The translations under genes were made by a program, and so were the position numbers. Shown here one piece after another: positions 12,580 through 23,282 of a DNA stretch of 64,000 nucleotides. The notes under the pieces are model-generated. The model saw only the letters and a list, made by a program, of their open reading frames with translations. It made no database searches and was not told the origin of the DNA. How positions within the stretch are numbered: position 1 is the first letter of the stretch; every line of letters begins with the position of its first letter. This DNA comes from Pomphorhynchus laevis (taxonomy: Eukaryota; Acanthocephala; Palaeacanthocephala; Echinorhynchida; Pomphorhynchidae): the NCBI GenBank assembly GCA_012934845.2, contig WNNJ02003206.1, positions 1 to 64,000 on the forward strand, in the 5' to 3' direction.

Positions 12580-14847
12580 ATGTACCCATTAGGATTGAAT
12601 GACGTGGTACAAGGAATTGGCAGAAGTAGTATAATACATAATAAACAACTATATTATAATAATCCGGTTAAACGCAAACCAAGAAGTCATGGTGATAAAA
12701 GGAATAGGAAAAATAGAGTTAAAATTATTAAAAAAAATATGTATATAAATGAACAGTTAAAAATATTAAAACAACTTTTTAGTGATAATAAGCTAAAAGA
12801 TCTTTATGTAAATATAGGAAGTTTTTCTAAAGATATCATATGTTCAATAAATCAAAAATTAATTAACGACTATGATAGGCTAAGTTGTATAATAGACAGT
12901 TATTGTAATACAAAATACTATAATCGTACACTAAATGTAAATAATAACAATAGAAAATATACATTAACCATAAACTTCATTAATAAATGTATTGATAACA
13001 TAAATATAGCCGGATTTTTACATAATTTAAAAAGTAAAGAAATAATAGGGTCAGATTTAAGTAAATATATTCCTAAAATAAGGTATAAACTCCTACCACC
13101 ATTAGGACGAAAAATTTGTAATTATAATAAAGAATTAAAATCAATATTTAATGATAATATTAGAAACATAATGGAAACAGAATGCAATTATAAAAGTCTT
13201 AGTTTTGATAAAATAAATGAACATATATGTACCCATTATCTTGAATTAATTGAAAATTGTGAATTAAGAAAGCTGCTATCAAAAGGATATAAATATAGAT
13301 TAAATAATAACAACGACAAAAATAAAATTTACAATTCGTTATATAATAACTTAAATGCTTACTTTGGTAAACTGATTAATAGTGAAAGCTCGAATATATC
13401 TGAGATAAAAATTTGGAAAGATTATATATTTGATAAAATTAAAAATAAAATGAAAATAACAAACAATTATAAAAGGAAAGATAAAATTAATAAAGATATG
13501 TATAAAGAACTTACTAAATTAAAGGATAACTATATAATAACAACTATTGATAAAGCTAGTAATAACTTTGTCTTCATATGCAAAAAGCTTTATTATGATA
13601 TACTAATGAAAGAGGTTAATTATAATGATTTAAATGTAAATCCAACATATGAACGTAGTGAGTTGAGTTTAGAAACAATTATTACAAGTCACTGTTCTAT
13701 AATGGATAAAAAGGGTATAAAGGTTGAATTAGATAATAAAACTATACCTATATTATATTGGAATCCAAAATTACATAAAAATCCAATAAAACCTAGGTTC
13801 ATATGTAGTGCGTTTAAATGTACATTAAAACCACTTTCTGTCTATATGAATAAAATACTTAAAGTAATTAAAGCACACTTTAAAAAATATTGCAAGGTAA
13901 TCGAAATTAATACTGGTATAAAACACTATTTCAGTATTAATTCTACAAAAGAATTTTTAGAACAGACAAAAGGAATAAATTTTCAAAATATAAATACATA
14001 CGATTTTAGTACTCTTTATACAAATCTAGGTTTAGTAGATATTAAAGAAGCGTTAGTAAAATTAATTAATCTTATATTCGGAAAAAGATATACATATATA
14101 TGTTATAATAATTATAACGCCTATCTAACAAAAATTAAACCATCAAATAAATTTAAATATATGGATAAAATTGAATTAATAGAATCCTTAAATATTTTGA
14201 TAAATCAAAATTATTTAAAAGTAGGGACATCTATATTTAGACAAGTTAAAGGTGTTCCAATGGGTGGTAATAGTAGCCCAATTATAGCTGACTTGTTTTT
14301 AAGCTTTATAGAATATGAATTTGTTCATAACTGTGTAAAAGCTAAATCTAAACAATATAAATATATGAAATATATGTTTCGATACATTGATGATATATGT
14401 GTATTTAATTCTAATAATTTTTATTCAATTAGTGAGCACATTTATCCAGAAAGCCTTATTCTTAACAAAACCAATATTAATGATAAAGAAGGTGTATATC
14501 TAGATATGAACATTAAATTAACATTAACTAAAACTACTATTAATTTATATCGTAAAGATGACATATTTAAATTTACAAGAAACATATTTTTGCATGAGCA
14601 TTCATGCATTCCATATAATATAAAATATAATACATTAAATAATGAAATTTTAAGAATTGCAACAATATGTAATGATATTGGCTTTCTTCAAAATCATTTA
14701 AATAATTTAATAGATACATATTTTAAACTAGGTTACTATAAAAATAACATCAAGCAGAAAATAGTAAAATATATAAATCAACACAATAATATAAAGAATA
14801 AATTTAAACTCTTAAGTGGCAAATTTTTATGGATGGATAATAAATAA
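12580..14847 (+). CDS. PLE1 reverse transcriptase, 755 aa
   Basis: RNA-directed DNA polymerase of a Penelope-like retroelement, which would copy element RNA at the genomic target. Residues 1-55 form a basic linker (KRKPRSHGDKRNRKNRVK). Residues 202-219 form a Cys/His cluster (C202, H215, C217, H219) followed by LRKLLSKGYKYR, as in PLE proteins just before the RT core. RT landmarks: IDKASNNFVFICKK (323-336), WNPKLHKNPIKPRFI (394-408), motif A YDFSTLYTN (474-482, catalytic Asp475), motif B KGVPMGGNSSPIIADLFL (557-574), motif C RYIDD (601-605, Asp604 and Asp605) and motif D-like YLDMNIK (640-646). All three catalytic Asp are present. The Met start is the first ATG after the upstream stop; the open frame extends back to 12496. 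Codon 204 is Tyr where copy A has Cys. Codon use is extremely AT-rich. Confidence 0.92.
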   Translation: MYPLGLNDVVQGIGRSSIIHNKQLYYNNPVKRKPRSHGDKRNRKNRVKIIKKNMYINEQLKILKQLFSDNKLKDLYVNIGSFSKDIICSINQKLINDYDRLSCIIDSYCNTKYYNRTLNVNNNNRKYTLTINFINKCIDNINIAGFLHNLKSKEIIGSDLSKYIPKIRYKLLPPLGRKICNYNKELKSIFNDNIRNIMETECNYKSLSFDKINEHICTHYLELIENCELRKLLSKGYKYRLNNNNDKNKIYNSLYNNLNAYFGKLINSESSNISEIKIWKDYIFDKIKNKMKITNNYKRKDKINKDMYKELTKLKDNYIITTIDKASNNFVFICKKLYYDILMKEVNYNDLNVNPTYERSELSLETIITSHCSIMDKKGIKVELDNKTIPILYWNPKLHKNPIKPRFICSAFKCTLKPLSVYMNKILKVIKAHFKKYCKVIEINTGIKHYFSINSTKEFLEQTKGINFQNINTYDFSTLYTNLGLVDIKEALVKLINLIFGKRYTYICYNNYNAYLTKIKPSNKFKYMDKIELIESLNILINQNYLKVGTSIFRQVKGVPMGGNSSPIIADLFLSFIEYEFVHNCVKAKSKQYKYMKYMFRYIDDICVFNSNNFYSISEHIYPESLILNKTNINDKEGVYLDMNIKLTLTKTTINLYRKDDIFKFTRNIFLHEHSCIPYNIKYNTLNNEILRIATICNDIGFLQNHLNNLIDTYFKLGYYKNNIKQKIVKYINQHNNIKNKFKLLSGKFLWMDNK

Positions 14848-14860
14848 TATACTTTGTATT

Positions 14861-15001
14861 AGAATAAGATACTAGATAGTTATTTCAGAGGAAATACATC
14901 ATTAGCATGTATTTGGCCCCGCTGCTATGTTGGGTAGAGGAGTTAGGGGCCGAAACCTGATAGCATAGCAGTTCCTCCTGATGACCTCTAATTCTTATTC
15001 T
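14861..15001 (+). ncRNA. structured 3' module of PLE1 (nested double pseudoknot candidate)
   Basis: Helices seen directly: AGAATAAG (14861-14868) with CTTATTCT (14994-15001); GAGGAA (14888-14893) with TTCCTC (14972-14977); hairpin ATACAT/ATGTAT (14894-14899 with 14907-14912). GGCCCC (14915-14920) pairs with GGGGCC (14946-14951), and CTGCTATG (14922-14929) with CATAGCAG (14964-14971). The last two interleave, giving the strand order of an HDV-like fold (P1, P2, P1', P2'). The 12-nt GAAACCTGATAG linker leaves no room for a P4 hairpin and I see no P3, so self-cleavage is not supported. It may serve as an RT-recognition structure. Confidence 0.5.
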
Positions 15002-15269
15002 GATACAACGTCTGTTAGTTATTAGTCAATTCATAAAAAATGACGTTTTTTTTAAATTTCATTTTTTTAACTTGATTTAAATTATAGAAAATTTAAATTA
15101 TAGAAAATTTAAATTATAGAAAATCTAAAAGCAATTATTAATTTTATTATTTAATTATTAAATTTTGATTTAGCATTAATATGTTTTGTTTATTTTATAA
15201 TTATATTAAATACATAGACTCAGTTAGCTGATTTAATTATTAGATCAAAGAGCTGAGTAATTATTATTA
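15002..15269 (+). other. AT-rich 3' tail of PLE1 copy B
   Basis: Includes a triplicated AATTTAAATTATAGAAA stretch (about 15088-15125) and the family terminal motif at 15211-15230. Similar tails follow copies A and G. Confidence 0.7.
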
Positions 15270-15275
15270 TATATT

Positions 15276-15312
15276 GCCAGAACTTTCGCCGCGTTAAGGC
15301 TTCCTCAGTGGC
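15276..15312 (-). other. CTGAGGA...GAAA motif, hammerhead-core-like
   Basis: On the minus strand: GCCA, CTGAGGA (15308-15302), a GCC/GGC stem (15300-15298 with 15090+200 region 15290-15288) closed over TTAACGC, GAAA (15287-15284) and TGGC (15279-15276), which can pair with the first GCCA. PLEs are known to carry hammerhead ribozymes with CUGANGA and GAAA core boxes. Here no stem III or cleavage triplet can be drawn, so I report similarity only. Confidence 0.3.
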
Positions 15313-15402
15313 TCATCTAAAACATAAAAACACATTGAACAGCGTCACACAATTTGAAAAGATATAAAACAAATAAACAAACACACAAACGATGAAATTC
15401 TG

Positions 15403-16062
15403 TCATATCATCGAGTCGAGCCATGCCACTGCTTCTTCTTTATTGTTTAAGATGTTGTCGCTATCCGAACTTGCTATCAGCATCGCCTCCATTACTTTCC
15501 GTGATACCTCGTTATCTGCTCTGTAAATTACTCTTGCGCTGCACTTTGGTTGCACATTCGGATGTTGTTGTGCATAATGCGTAGCCCATGTGTTACTGGC
15601 GTAGGAAGGCGCTGAGGGGTTCCGCGCTGCTCTTAAATGTTCCTTAAGCCGTTCAGACACAGGTCGCAGTGTTTCTCCTATGTAGCTGACACTCCTACCT
15701 GCATTATCACATTCGTCGCAAAAGAGTTCGTAGACCACATTTCGTTGGATGCACAATGAAACGTCATGGTGTTTGTTTTTGTGATTAACGATCGGACAGG
15801 ATCTCGTGCACGGTGAAGGCTCCTCATGAAAGTGACTTCGAATTAATCTTTTTCCTAAGTTCCTGGCATTCCCGTGAATTATGCGAACGTCTAGGTTGCA
15901 TCGTTTTGCCAAACGGTTCACTTTGCTTGTGAAAGCGTCGCTTATAAAAGGGATCTTCAGAATTGCTGAGTTACGCGATTGTCGCTGTGCTCTGTTAGGG
16001 CGCTTCCCTTTTTTCATATTTCTAAAATCACTATCCGTGTATCCTCTTTCCTTGAACATCAA
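15403..16062 (-). pseudogene. PLE2 GIY-YIG endonuclease domain
   Basis: A 219-codon open frame. The core reads VVYELFCDECDN...SYIGETLRPVSERLKEHL (about residues 109-144): the first strand is the variant VYE in place of GIY, followed by YIG, the conserved Arg (R-x3-R-x3-H region) and His. A Cys pair (CDEC) sits in the first loop, and Cys residues lie upstream (CTRSCP). Such domains nick DNA for target-primed reverse transcription. In an intact PLE it is fused to the C-terminus of the RT; here stops and frame changes separate it from the RT (16063-16268), so the element is broken although this domain stays open. Confidence 0.8.
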
Positions 16063-16268
16063 GTCGATCCTTCAGCATTTCTCATCCGCTACTCCACCAT
16101 CATTAGTGCACATCCGCGCTGTTTGCATCATGTTGAGGTAGATAACCTCTTCACACTATATGGATGTGCTGATCTTTTTTGTAGCGTGAGATTCAACTTC
16201 GCTGGCTTCTGGAACCATTCATAATTTTTTATATTGTTTTGGTCAAACGCGACATTTAAGAATGGCAC

Positions 16269-17237
16269 TTATCTATCCGTATCAGCCGACGTCAATTCAG
16301 CGGTCAAATGACGGTTGTTATCCATTGTATTAAAAGTGAAAATTAACGTTTGGCGGCATAAATTCGTATCGTGTACAATAAGGACGTCGTCTATGTAGCG
16401 GTAGTAATGTATGATTTCACGTGCGAGGGATTCATTGTTATAGATTAATGTGTTCTCAAGCCTATCCAAATACACGATCGCTAATATTGGTGCGAGACAA
16501 TTACCCATCGAAAGTCCTTTGATTTGCTGATAAAATTGATTGTCGCACTTAAAAATGTCACACCTAAGTAATGTTCTAACTATTTGCGTGATATCGTCGA
16601 TTCGGAGGCTAAGACCGAACTGATGTAGATCCACATTCTGTAGAGTCGTTTCTAATGAGTGAATTGCTGCCTCATTATCGACATTCGTATACAGTGCAGT
16701 AAAATCGATCGTCGTAACGCACTCTTGAAGTAGACTAGCTGTCGAATTTAACTTCTGTAACAGATAAGATGTATTTGAGAAATAGCTGTGTACATGCTTC
16801 AAAACTGGGAAGCACAGTCTTGTAATGACTTTTGAAATCCTGATAGCTGGACCATCTATAGCAGCGATGATCGGTAGGCATTTCAAAAGGGAAGCGTTAG
16901 TCTCATTTGTTACGAGCGTATTTGGTAATTTATGAGTTGTAATCATATAATATAACACCGGTATGACAGGAAACCTCTGTACACATCGTACTCTGATCTT
17001 CTTGTCGACTACGCGTTTCTTGCATATGTTAGTCCAGACTTTGTTTATATCAGCACAACGTTCATTGAAGGCTTTCTTACCATCGCTACCCAGCCATATG
17101 TAAGTGGTTGAGTCATTAAGGGTGTGTTGCAAAATTGATTTATCTATTTCTATTGAAGTTGCAACAAATCCGCCTCCTTTGTCCGACTTTGATATACGGA
17201 TCGTCCGCGTATTGACCGCTTCGTTTAGTTCCTTCAA
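16269..17237 (-). pseudogene. PLE2 reverse transcriptase domain, truncated
   Basis: A 322-codon open frame. Landmarks: ISKSDKGGGFVATS near residue 20, motif A TTIDFTALYTNVD with the catalytic Asp, motif B QIKGLSMGNCLAPILAIVYL and motif C YRYIDDVLIV with both Asp. The DKGGG box is normally well inside a PLE protein, so roughly the first 150-200 residues are missing on this strand. A matching N-terminal piece lies head-to-head on the plus strand (17243-17531). The frame closes at 16269 before the endonuclease, which argues against function. Confidence 0.85.
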
Positions 17238-17242
17238 AGAGT

Positions 17243-17531
17243 TTTAAAGGAACCTTCAGAACAGCGACTTATTTTCCTAAAACGATGCAGTGATGCATGG
17301 ATCATTCCAAAATTTTAAAAGCGTGGTGTAACGATAGACCCTCGCTTAATGAAAAATCTCAAGTTGTCTAATATTTATAATGAACTTCATCGCAGAATCC
17401 TCAATCGGTGTATTCGTAACACTCGCGCGTATACACAAAAGATGAAAACAGAATTAAGGAAAATAAAACAGACGACAGAGGATTGGTTGGAATATGAGAA
17501 AATAAAGGAATATTGCGAAAAAGTCTGCTAA
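17243..17531 (+). pseudogene. PLE N-terminal fragment in opposite orientation
   Basis: Reading LKEPSEQRLIFLKRCSDAW then IIPKF, a TAA near 17309, then KRGVTIDPRLMKNLKLSNIY and a basic coiled-coil-like stretch (NRCIRNTRAYTQKMKTELRK) to a stop at 17529-17531. The FLKRC...IIPKF pattern is what I expect near the N-terminus of PLE proteins. It faces away from the PLE2 RT, with the junction at about 17240, consistent with a 5' inversion during insertion or a later inversion. It is interrupted by at least one stop. Confidence 0.6.
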
Positions 17532-17569
17532 TACAATGAAGACACTGGTAAAAGGCAGACTTCAGAATT

Positions 17570-20500
17570 TATCGCGTGTAAATAATATCGCGTGTAAATA
17601 ATATCGCGTGTAAATAATATCGCGTGTAAATAATATCGCGTGTAAATAATATCGCGTGTAAATAATATCGCGTGTAAATAATATCGCGTGTAAATAATAT
17701 CGCGTGTAAATAATATCGCGTGTAAATAATATCGCGTGTAAATAATATCGCGTGTAAATAATATCGCGTGTAAATAATATCGCGTGTAAATAATATCGCG
17801 TGTAAATAATATCGCGTGTAAATAATATCGCGTGTAAATAATATCGCGTGTAAATAATATCGCGTGTAAATAATATCGCGTGTAAATAATATCGCGTGTA
17901 AATAATATCGCGTGTAAATAATATCTCGTGTAAACAATATCGCGTGTAAATAATATCCGGTGTATATAATATCGCGTGTAAATAATTTCAAGTGTAAATA
18001 ATTTCAAGTGTAAATATTATCGCGTGTAAATAATATCGCACTTAAATAATATCGTTGTAAATAATATTATATGTAAATAATTTAGAGTGTAAATAATATT
18101 GCGAGTAAATAATATCGCGTGTAAATAATATCGCGTGTGAATAATATCGCGTGTAAATAATAACGTATGTAAATAATTTAGAGTGTAAATAATATCGCGT
18201 GTAAATAATATCGCGTGTAAATAATATCGCGTGTAAATAATATCGCGTGTAAACAATATCGCGTGTAAACAATATCGCGTGTAAATAATATCGCGTGTAA
18301 ATAATATCGCGTGTAAATAATATCGCGTGTAAATAATATCGCGTGTAAATAATATCGCGTGTAAATAATATCGCGTGTAAATAATATCGCGTGTAAATAA
18401 TATCGCGTGTAAATAATATCGCGTGTAAATAATATCGCGTGTAAATAATATCGCGTGTAAATAATATCGCGTGTAATATCGCGTGTAAATAATATCGCGT
18501 GTAAATAATATCGCGTGTAAATAATATCGCGTGTAAATAATATCGCGTGTAAATAATATCGCGTGTAAATAATATCGCGTGTAAATAATATCGCGTGTAA
18601 ATAATATCGCGTGTAAATAATATCGCGTGTAAATAATATCGCGTGTAAATAATATCGCGTGTAAATAATATCGCGTGTAAATAATATCGCGTGTAAATAA
18701 TATCGCGTGTAAATAATATCGCGTGTAAATAATATCGCGTGTAAATAATATCGCGTGTAAATAATATCGCGTGTAAATAATATCGCGTGTAAATAATATC
18801 GCGTGTAAATAATATCGCGTGTAAATAATATCGCGTGTAAACAATATCGCGTGAAAATAATATCGCGTGTAAACAATATTGCGTGTAAATAATATCGCGT
18901 GTAAATAATATCGCGTGTAAATAATATCGCGTGTAAATAATATCGCGTGTAAATAATATCGCGTGTAAATAATATCGCGTGTAAATAATATCGAGTGTAA
19001 ATAATATCGCGTGTAATAATATCTCGTGTAAACAATATCGCGTGTAAATAATATGGCGTGTATATAATATCGCGTGTAAAAAATTTCAAGTGTAAGTAAT
19101 TTCAAGTGTAAATAATTTCAAGTGTAAATATTATCGCGTGTAAATGATTGCGAGTAAATAATATCGCGTGTAAATAATATCGCGTGTAAATAATATCGCG
19201 TGTAAATAATATCGCGTGTAAATAATATCGCGTGTAAATAATATCGCGTGTAAATAATATCGCGTGTAAATAATATCGCGTGTAAATAATATCGCGTGTA
19301 AATAATATCGCGTGTAAATAATATCGCGTGTAAATAATATCGCGTGTAAATAATATCGCGTGTAAATAATATCGCGTGTAAATAATATCGCGTGTAAATA
19401 ATATCGCGTGTAAATAATATCGCGTGTAAATAATATCGCGTGTAAATAATATCGTATGTAAATAATATCGCGTGTAAATATTATCGCGTGTAAATAATAT
19501 TGCGTGTAAATAATATCGCGTGTAAATAATTTGAAGTGTAAATATTATCGCGTGTAAATAATATTGGGTGTAAATAATATCGTGTGTAAATAATATCGCG
19601 TGTAAATAATATCGCGTGTAAATAATATCGCGTGTAAATAATATCGCGTGTAAATAATATCGCGTGTAAATAATATCGCGTGTAAATAAAATCGTATGTA
19701 AATAATTTAGAGTATAAATAATATTGCGATTAAATAATATCGCGTGTAAATAATATCGTATGTAAATAATATCGCGTGTAAATAATATCGCGTGTAAATA
19801 ATATCGCGTGTAAATAATATCGCGTGTAAATAATATCGCGTGTAAATAATATCGCGTGTAAATAATATCGCGTGTAAATAATATCGCGTGTAAATAATAT
19901 CGCGTGTAAATAATATCGCGTGTAAATAATATCGCGTGTAAATAATATCGCGTGTAAATAATATCGCGTGTAAATAATATCGCGTGTAAATAATATCGCG
20001 TGTAAATAATATCGCGTGTAAATAATATCGCGTGTAAATAATATCGCGTGTAAATAATATCGCGTGTAAATAATATCGCGTGTAAATAATATCGCGTGTA
20101 AATAATATCGCGTGTAAATAATATCGCGTGTAAATAATATCGCGTGTAAATAATATCGCGTGTAAATAATATCGCGTGTAAATAATATCGCGTGTAAATA
20201 ATATCGCGTGTAAATAATATCGCGTGTAAATAATATCGCGTGTAAATAATATCGCGTGTAAATAATATCGCGTGTAAATAATATCGCGTGTAAATAATAT
20301 CGCGTGTAAATAATATCGCGTGTAAATAATATCGCGTGTAAATAATATCGCGTGTAAATAATATCGCGTGTAAATAATATCGCGTGTAAATAATATCGCG
20401 TGTAAATAATATCGCGTGTAAATAATATCGCGTGTAAATAATATCGCGTGTAAATAATATCGCGTGTAAATAATATCGCGTGTAAATAATATCGCGTGTA

Positions 20501-22880
20501 AATAATATCGCGTGTAAATAATATCGCGTGTAAATAATATCGCGTGTAAATAATATCGCGTGTAAATAATATCGCGTGTAAATAATATCGCGTGTAAATA
20601 ATATCGCGTGTAAATAATATCGCGTGTAAATAATATCGCGTGTAAATAATATCGCGTGTAAATAATATCGCGTGTAAATAATATCGCGTGTAAATAATAT
20701 CGCGTGTAAATAATATCGCGTGTAAATAATATCGCGTGTAAATAATATCGCGTGTAAATAATATCGCGTGTATATAATATCTCGTGTAAATAATATCGCG
20801 TGTAAATAATATCGCGTGTAAATAATATCGCGTGTAAATAATATCGCGTGTAAATAATATCGCGTGTAAATAATATCGCGTTTATTTAACATCGCGTGTA
20901 AATAATATCGCGTGTAAATAATATCGCGTGTAAAAAATATCTCGTGTAAACAATATCGCGTGTAAATAATATCGCGTGTAAATAATATCGCGTGTAAATA
21001 ATATCGCGTGTAAATAATATCGCGTGTAAAAAATTTCAAGTGTAAATAATTTCAAGTGTAAATATTATCGGGTGTAAATAATATCGGACGTAAATAATAT
21101 CGTTGTAAATAATATCGTATGTAAATAATTTAGAATGTAAATAATATTGCGAGTAAATAATATCGCGTGTAAATAATATCGCGGGTAAATAATATCGCGT
21201 GTAAATAATATCGTATGTAAATAATTTAGTGTGTAAATAATTTCGCGAGTAAATAATATCGCGTGTAAATAATATCGCGTGTAAATAATATAGCGTGTAA
21301 ATAATATCGCGTGTAAACAATATCGCGTGTAAAAAATATCGCGTGTAAAAAATATCGCGTGTAAATAATATCGCGTGTAAATAATATCGCGTGTAAATAA
21401 TATCGCGTGTAAATAATATCGCGTGTAAATAATATCGCGTGAAAATAATATCGCGTGTAAATAATATCGCGTGTAAATAATATCGCGTGTAAATAATATC
21501 GGATGTAAATAATATCGCGTGTAAATAATATTGCGTGTAAATAATTTGAACTGTAAATATTATCGCGTGTAAATAATATCGCGTATAAATAATATCGTGT
21601 GTTAATAATATCGCATTTAAATAATTTAGATTGTAAATAATATCGCGAGTAAATAATATTGCGTGTAAATAATATCGCGTGTAAATAATATCGTGTGTAA
21701 ATAATATTGCGTGAAAATAATTTAGAGTGTAAATAATATCACGTGTAAATAATTTAGAGTGTAAATAATATCGCGTGTAAATAATATCGCGTGTAAATAA
21801 TATCGCGTGTAAATAATATCGCGTGTAAATAATATCGCGTGTAAATAATATCGCGTGTAAATAATATCGCGTGTAAATAATATCGCGTGTAAATAATATC
21901 GCGTGTAAATAATATCGCGTGTAAATAATATCGCGTGTAAATAATATCGCGTGTAAATAATATCGCGTGTAAATAATATCGCGTGTAAATAATATCGCGT
22001 GTAAATAATATCGCGTGTAAATAATATCGCGTGTAAATAATATCGCGTGTAAATAATATCGCGTGTAAATAATATCGCGTGTAAATAATATCGCGTGTAA
22101 ATAATATCGCGTGTAAATAATATCGCGTGTAAATAATATCGCGTGTAAATAATATCGCGTGTAAATAATATCGCGTGTAAATAATATCGCGTGTAAATAA
22201 TTTGAAGTGTAAATATTATCGCGTGTAAATAATATCGCGTGTAAATAATATCGCGTGTAAATAATATCGCGTGTAAATAATTTGAAGTGTAAATATTATC
22301 GCGTGTAAATAAATCGCGTGTAAATAATTTGAAGTGTAAATATTATCGCGTGTAAATAATTTGAAGTGTAAATATTATCGCGTGTAAATAATATCGTGTG
22401 TTAATAATATCGTATGTAAATAATTTAGAGTGTAAATAATATCGCGAGTAAATAATATTGCGTGTAAATAATATCGCGTGTAAATAATATCGTGTGTAAA
22501 TAATATCGCGTGAAAATAATTTAGAGTGTAAATAATATCACGTGTAAATAATTTAGAGTGTAAATAATATCGCAAGTAAATAATTTCGCGTGTAAATAAT
22601 ATCGCGTGTAAATAATATCGCGTGTAAATTATATTGCGTTTATTGTGTAAATAATATCGCGTGTAAATAATATCGCGTGTAAATAATTTAGAGTGTAAAT
22701 AATATCGCGTGTAAATAAAATCGCGTGTAAATAATTTAGAAAGTAAATAATATCGCGTTTAAATAATATCGCCTGTAAATAATTTAGAGTGTAAATAATA
22801 TCGTATGTAATAATATCGCGTGTAAATAATTTAGAGTGTAAATAATATCGCATGTAAATATTATCGTATGTAAATAATCT
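17570..22880. repeat. 16-bp satellite array 3 (largest)
   Basis: About 330 copies of AATAATATCGCGTGTA in the same orientation as array 1. Long homogeneous runs (for example 19785-20770 and 21760-22195) alternate with short blocks of ordered variants (near 18000, 19090, 19530, 21045, 21540, 22280-22590), a higher-order pattern. The apparent reverse-strand proteins of several hundred residues, a 16-residue repeat including FTRDIIYT, are a consequence of the 16-bp period. Confidence 0.98.
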
Positions 22881-22889
22881 CGCATGCAT

Positions 22890-23282
22890 GCTTTAAGCAA
22901 TATCTAGTGAGTGCTTTAAAACATCATTATCATGTACTTGATTTGCCTAGCCCCTGTTTTGGGTCGAGTAATATGATCCGAAATCTAATAACCTAACGTC
23001 AAATCTGGATCAGATGACACTTAATTTAATTCTAATTCATGATATTAATCAAATCATGAAAATTTAGCTTAAAATTTCTTACATTTAAAAATCTGAATTG
23101 CAGGAGATCGTAAGATTAAAATATTTAATTGGGTCGAAACCCGGTATAAAAATTTACTTATAAAAACTTCTTAACTTAAACATCTGAATTAAATAAGATC
23201 TTTATTTTTATGTCCAAAATACTTAGACTCAGTTAAGTCATCTACTTTACATACATCGTTTGCATATATACGCAAACGAGAC
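22890..23282 (+). mobile_element. PLE-type 3' module of the right arm
   Basis: Directly after array 3 comes GCAATATCTAGTGAG...ACATCATTATCATGTA...TTTTGGGTCGAG...TCCGAAATCTAATAACC...CAGATGACAC. This aligns with the PLE1 module (14868-14985) in order and spacing. The terminal motif TACTTAGACTCAGTTAA follows at 23220-23236. The distance from first to last landmark (about 340 bp) is close to the 363 bp in PLE1 copy B. The P1 and P2 helices of PLE1 are not preserved, so this is a divergent relative. Confidence 0.6.

Larger units (their letters stand above)
12412..15231 (+). mobile_element. PLE1 copy B, most complete copy
   Basis: This copy holds a partial N-terminal domain (12421-12579), an uninterrupted RT frame (12580-14847), the structured 3' module (14861-15001), an AT-rich tail and the terminal motif TACATAGACTCAGTTAGCTG (15211-15230). 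Comparison with fragment E (43478-44430) shows that similarity starts near 12430. No complete N-terminal endonuclease and no upstream pseudo-LTR are seen, so even this copy is probably 5'-truncated. It is the best candidate for a recently active member. Confidence 0.88.
15270..17240 (-). mobile_element. PLE2, Penelope-like element with C-terminal GIY-YIG
   Basis: On the minus strand an RT block (17237-16269) is followed by a GIY-YIG endonuclease block (16062-15403), the usual PLE order, and a 3' segment with a CTGAGGA..GAAA motif. The element is visibly more GC-rich than PLE1 and the host DNA, so it belongs to a different family with its own base composition. Its 5' side ends abruptly at about 17240, where a PLE N-terminal fragment starts on the opposite strand. 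Confidence 0.85.

Noticed and set aside
14861-15001. Classical hammerhead ribozyme in the PLE1 module (GAAAC and CTGATGA are present)
   Set aside because: The boxes are in the wrong order for one molecule, and no stem II/III can be drawn between them.
14861-15001. Bona fide HDV-like ribozyme
   Set aside because: The topology fits, but P3, P4 and the catalytic cytosine context are not visible; kept only as a pseudoknot candidate.
15881-16224. Plus-strand frames over the PLE2 nuclease
   Set aside because: Shadows of the minus-strand GIY-YIG gene, which has clear motifs.
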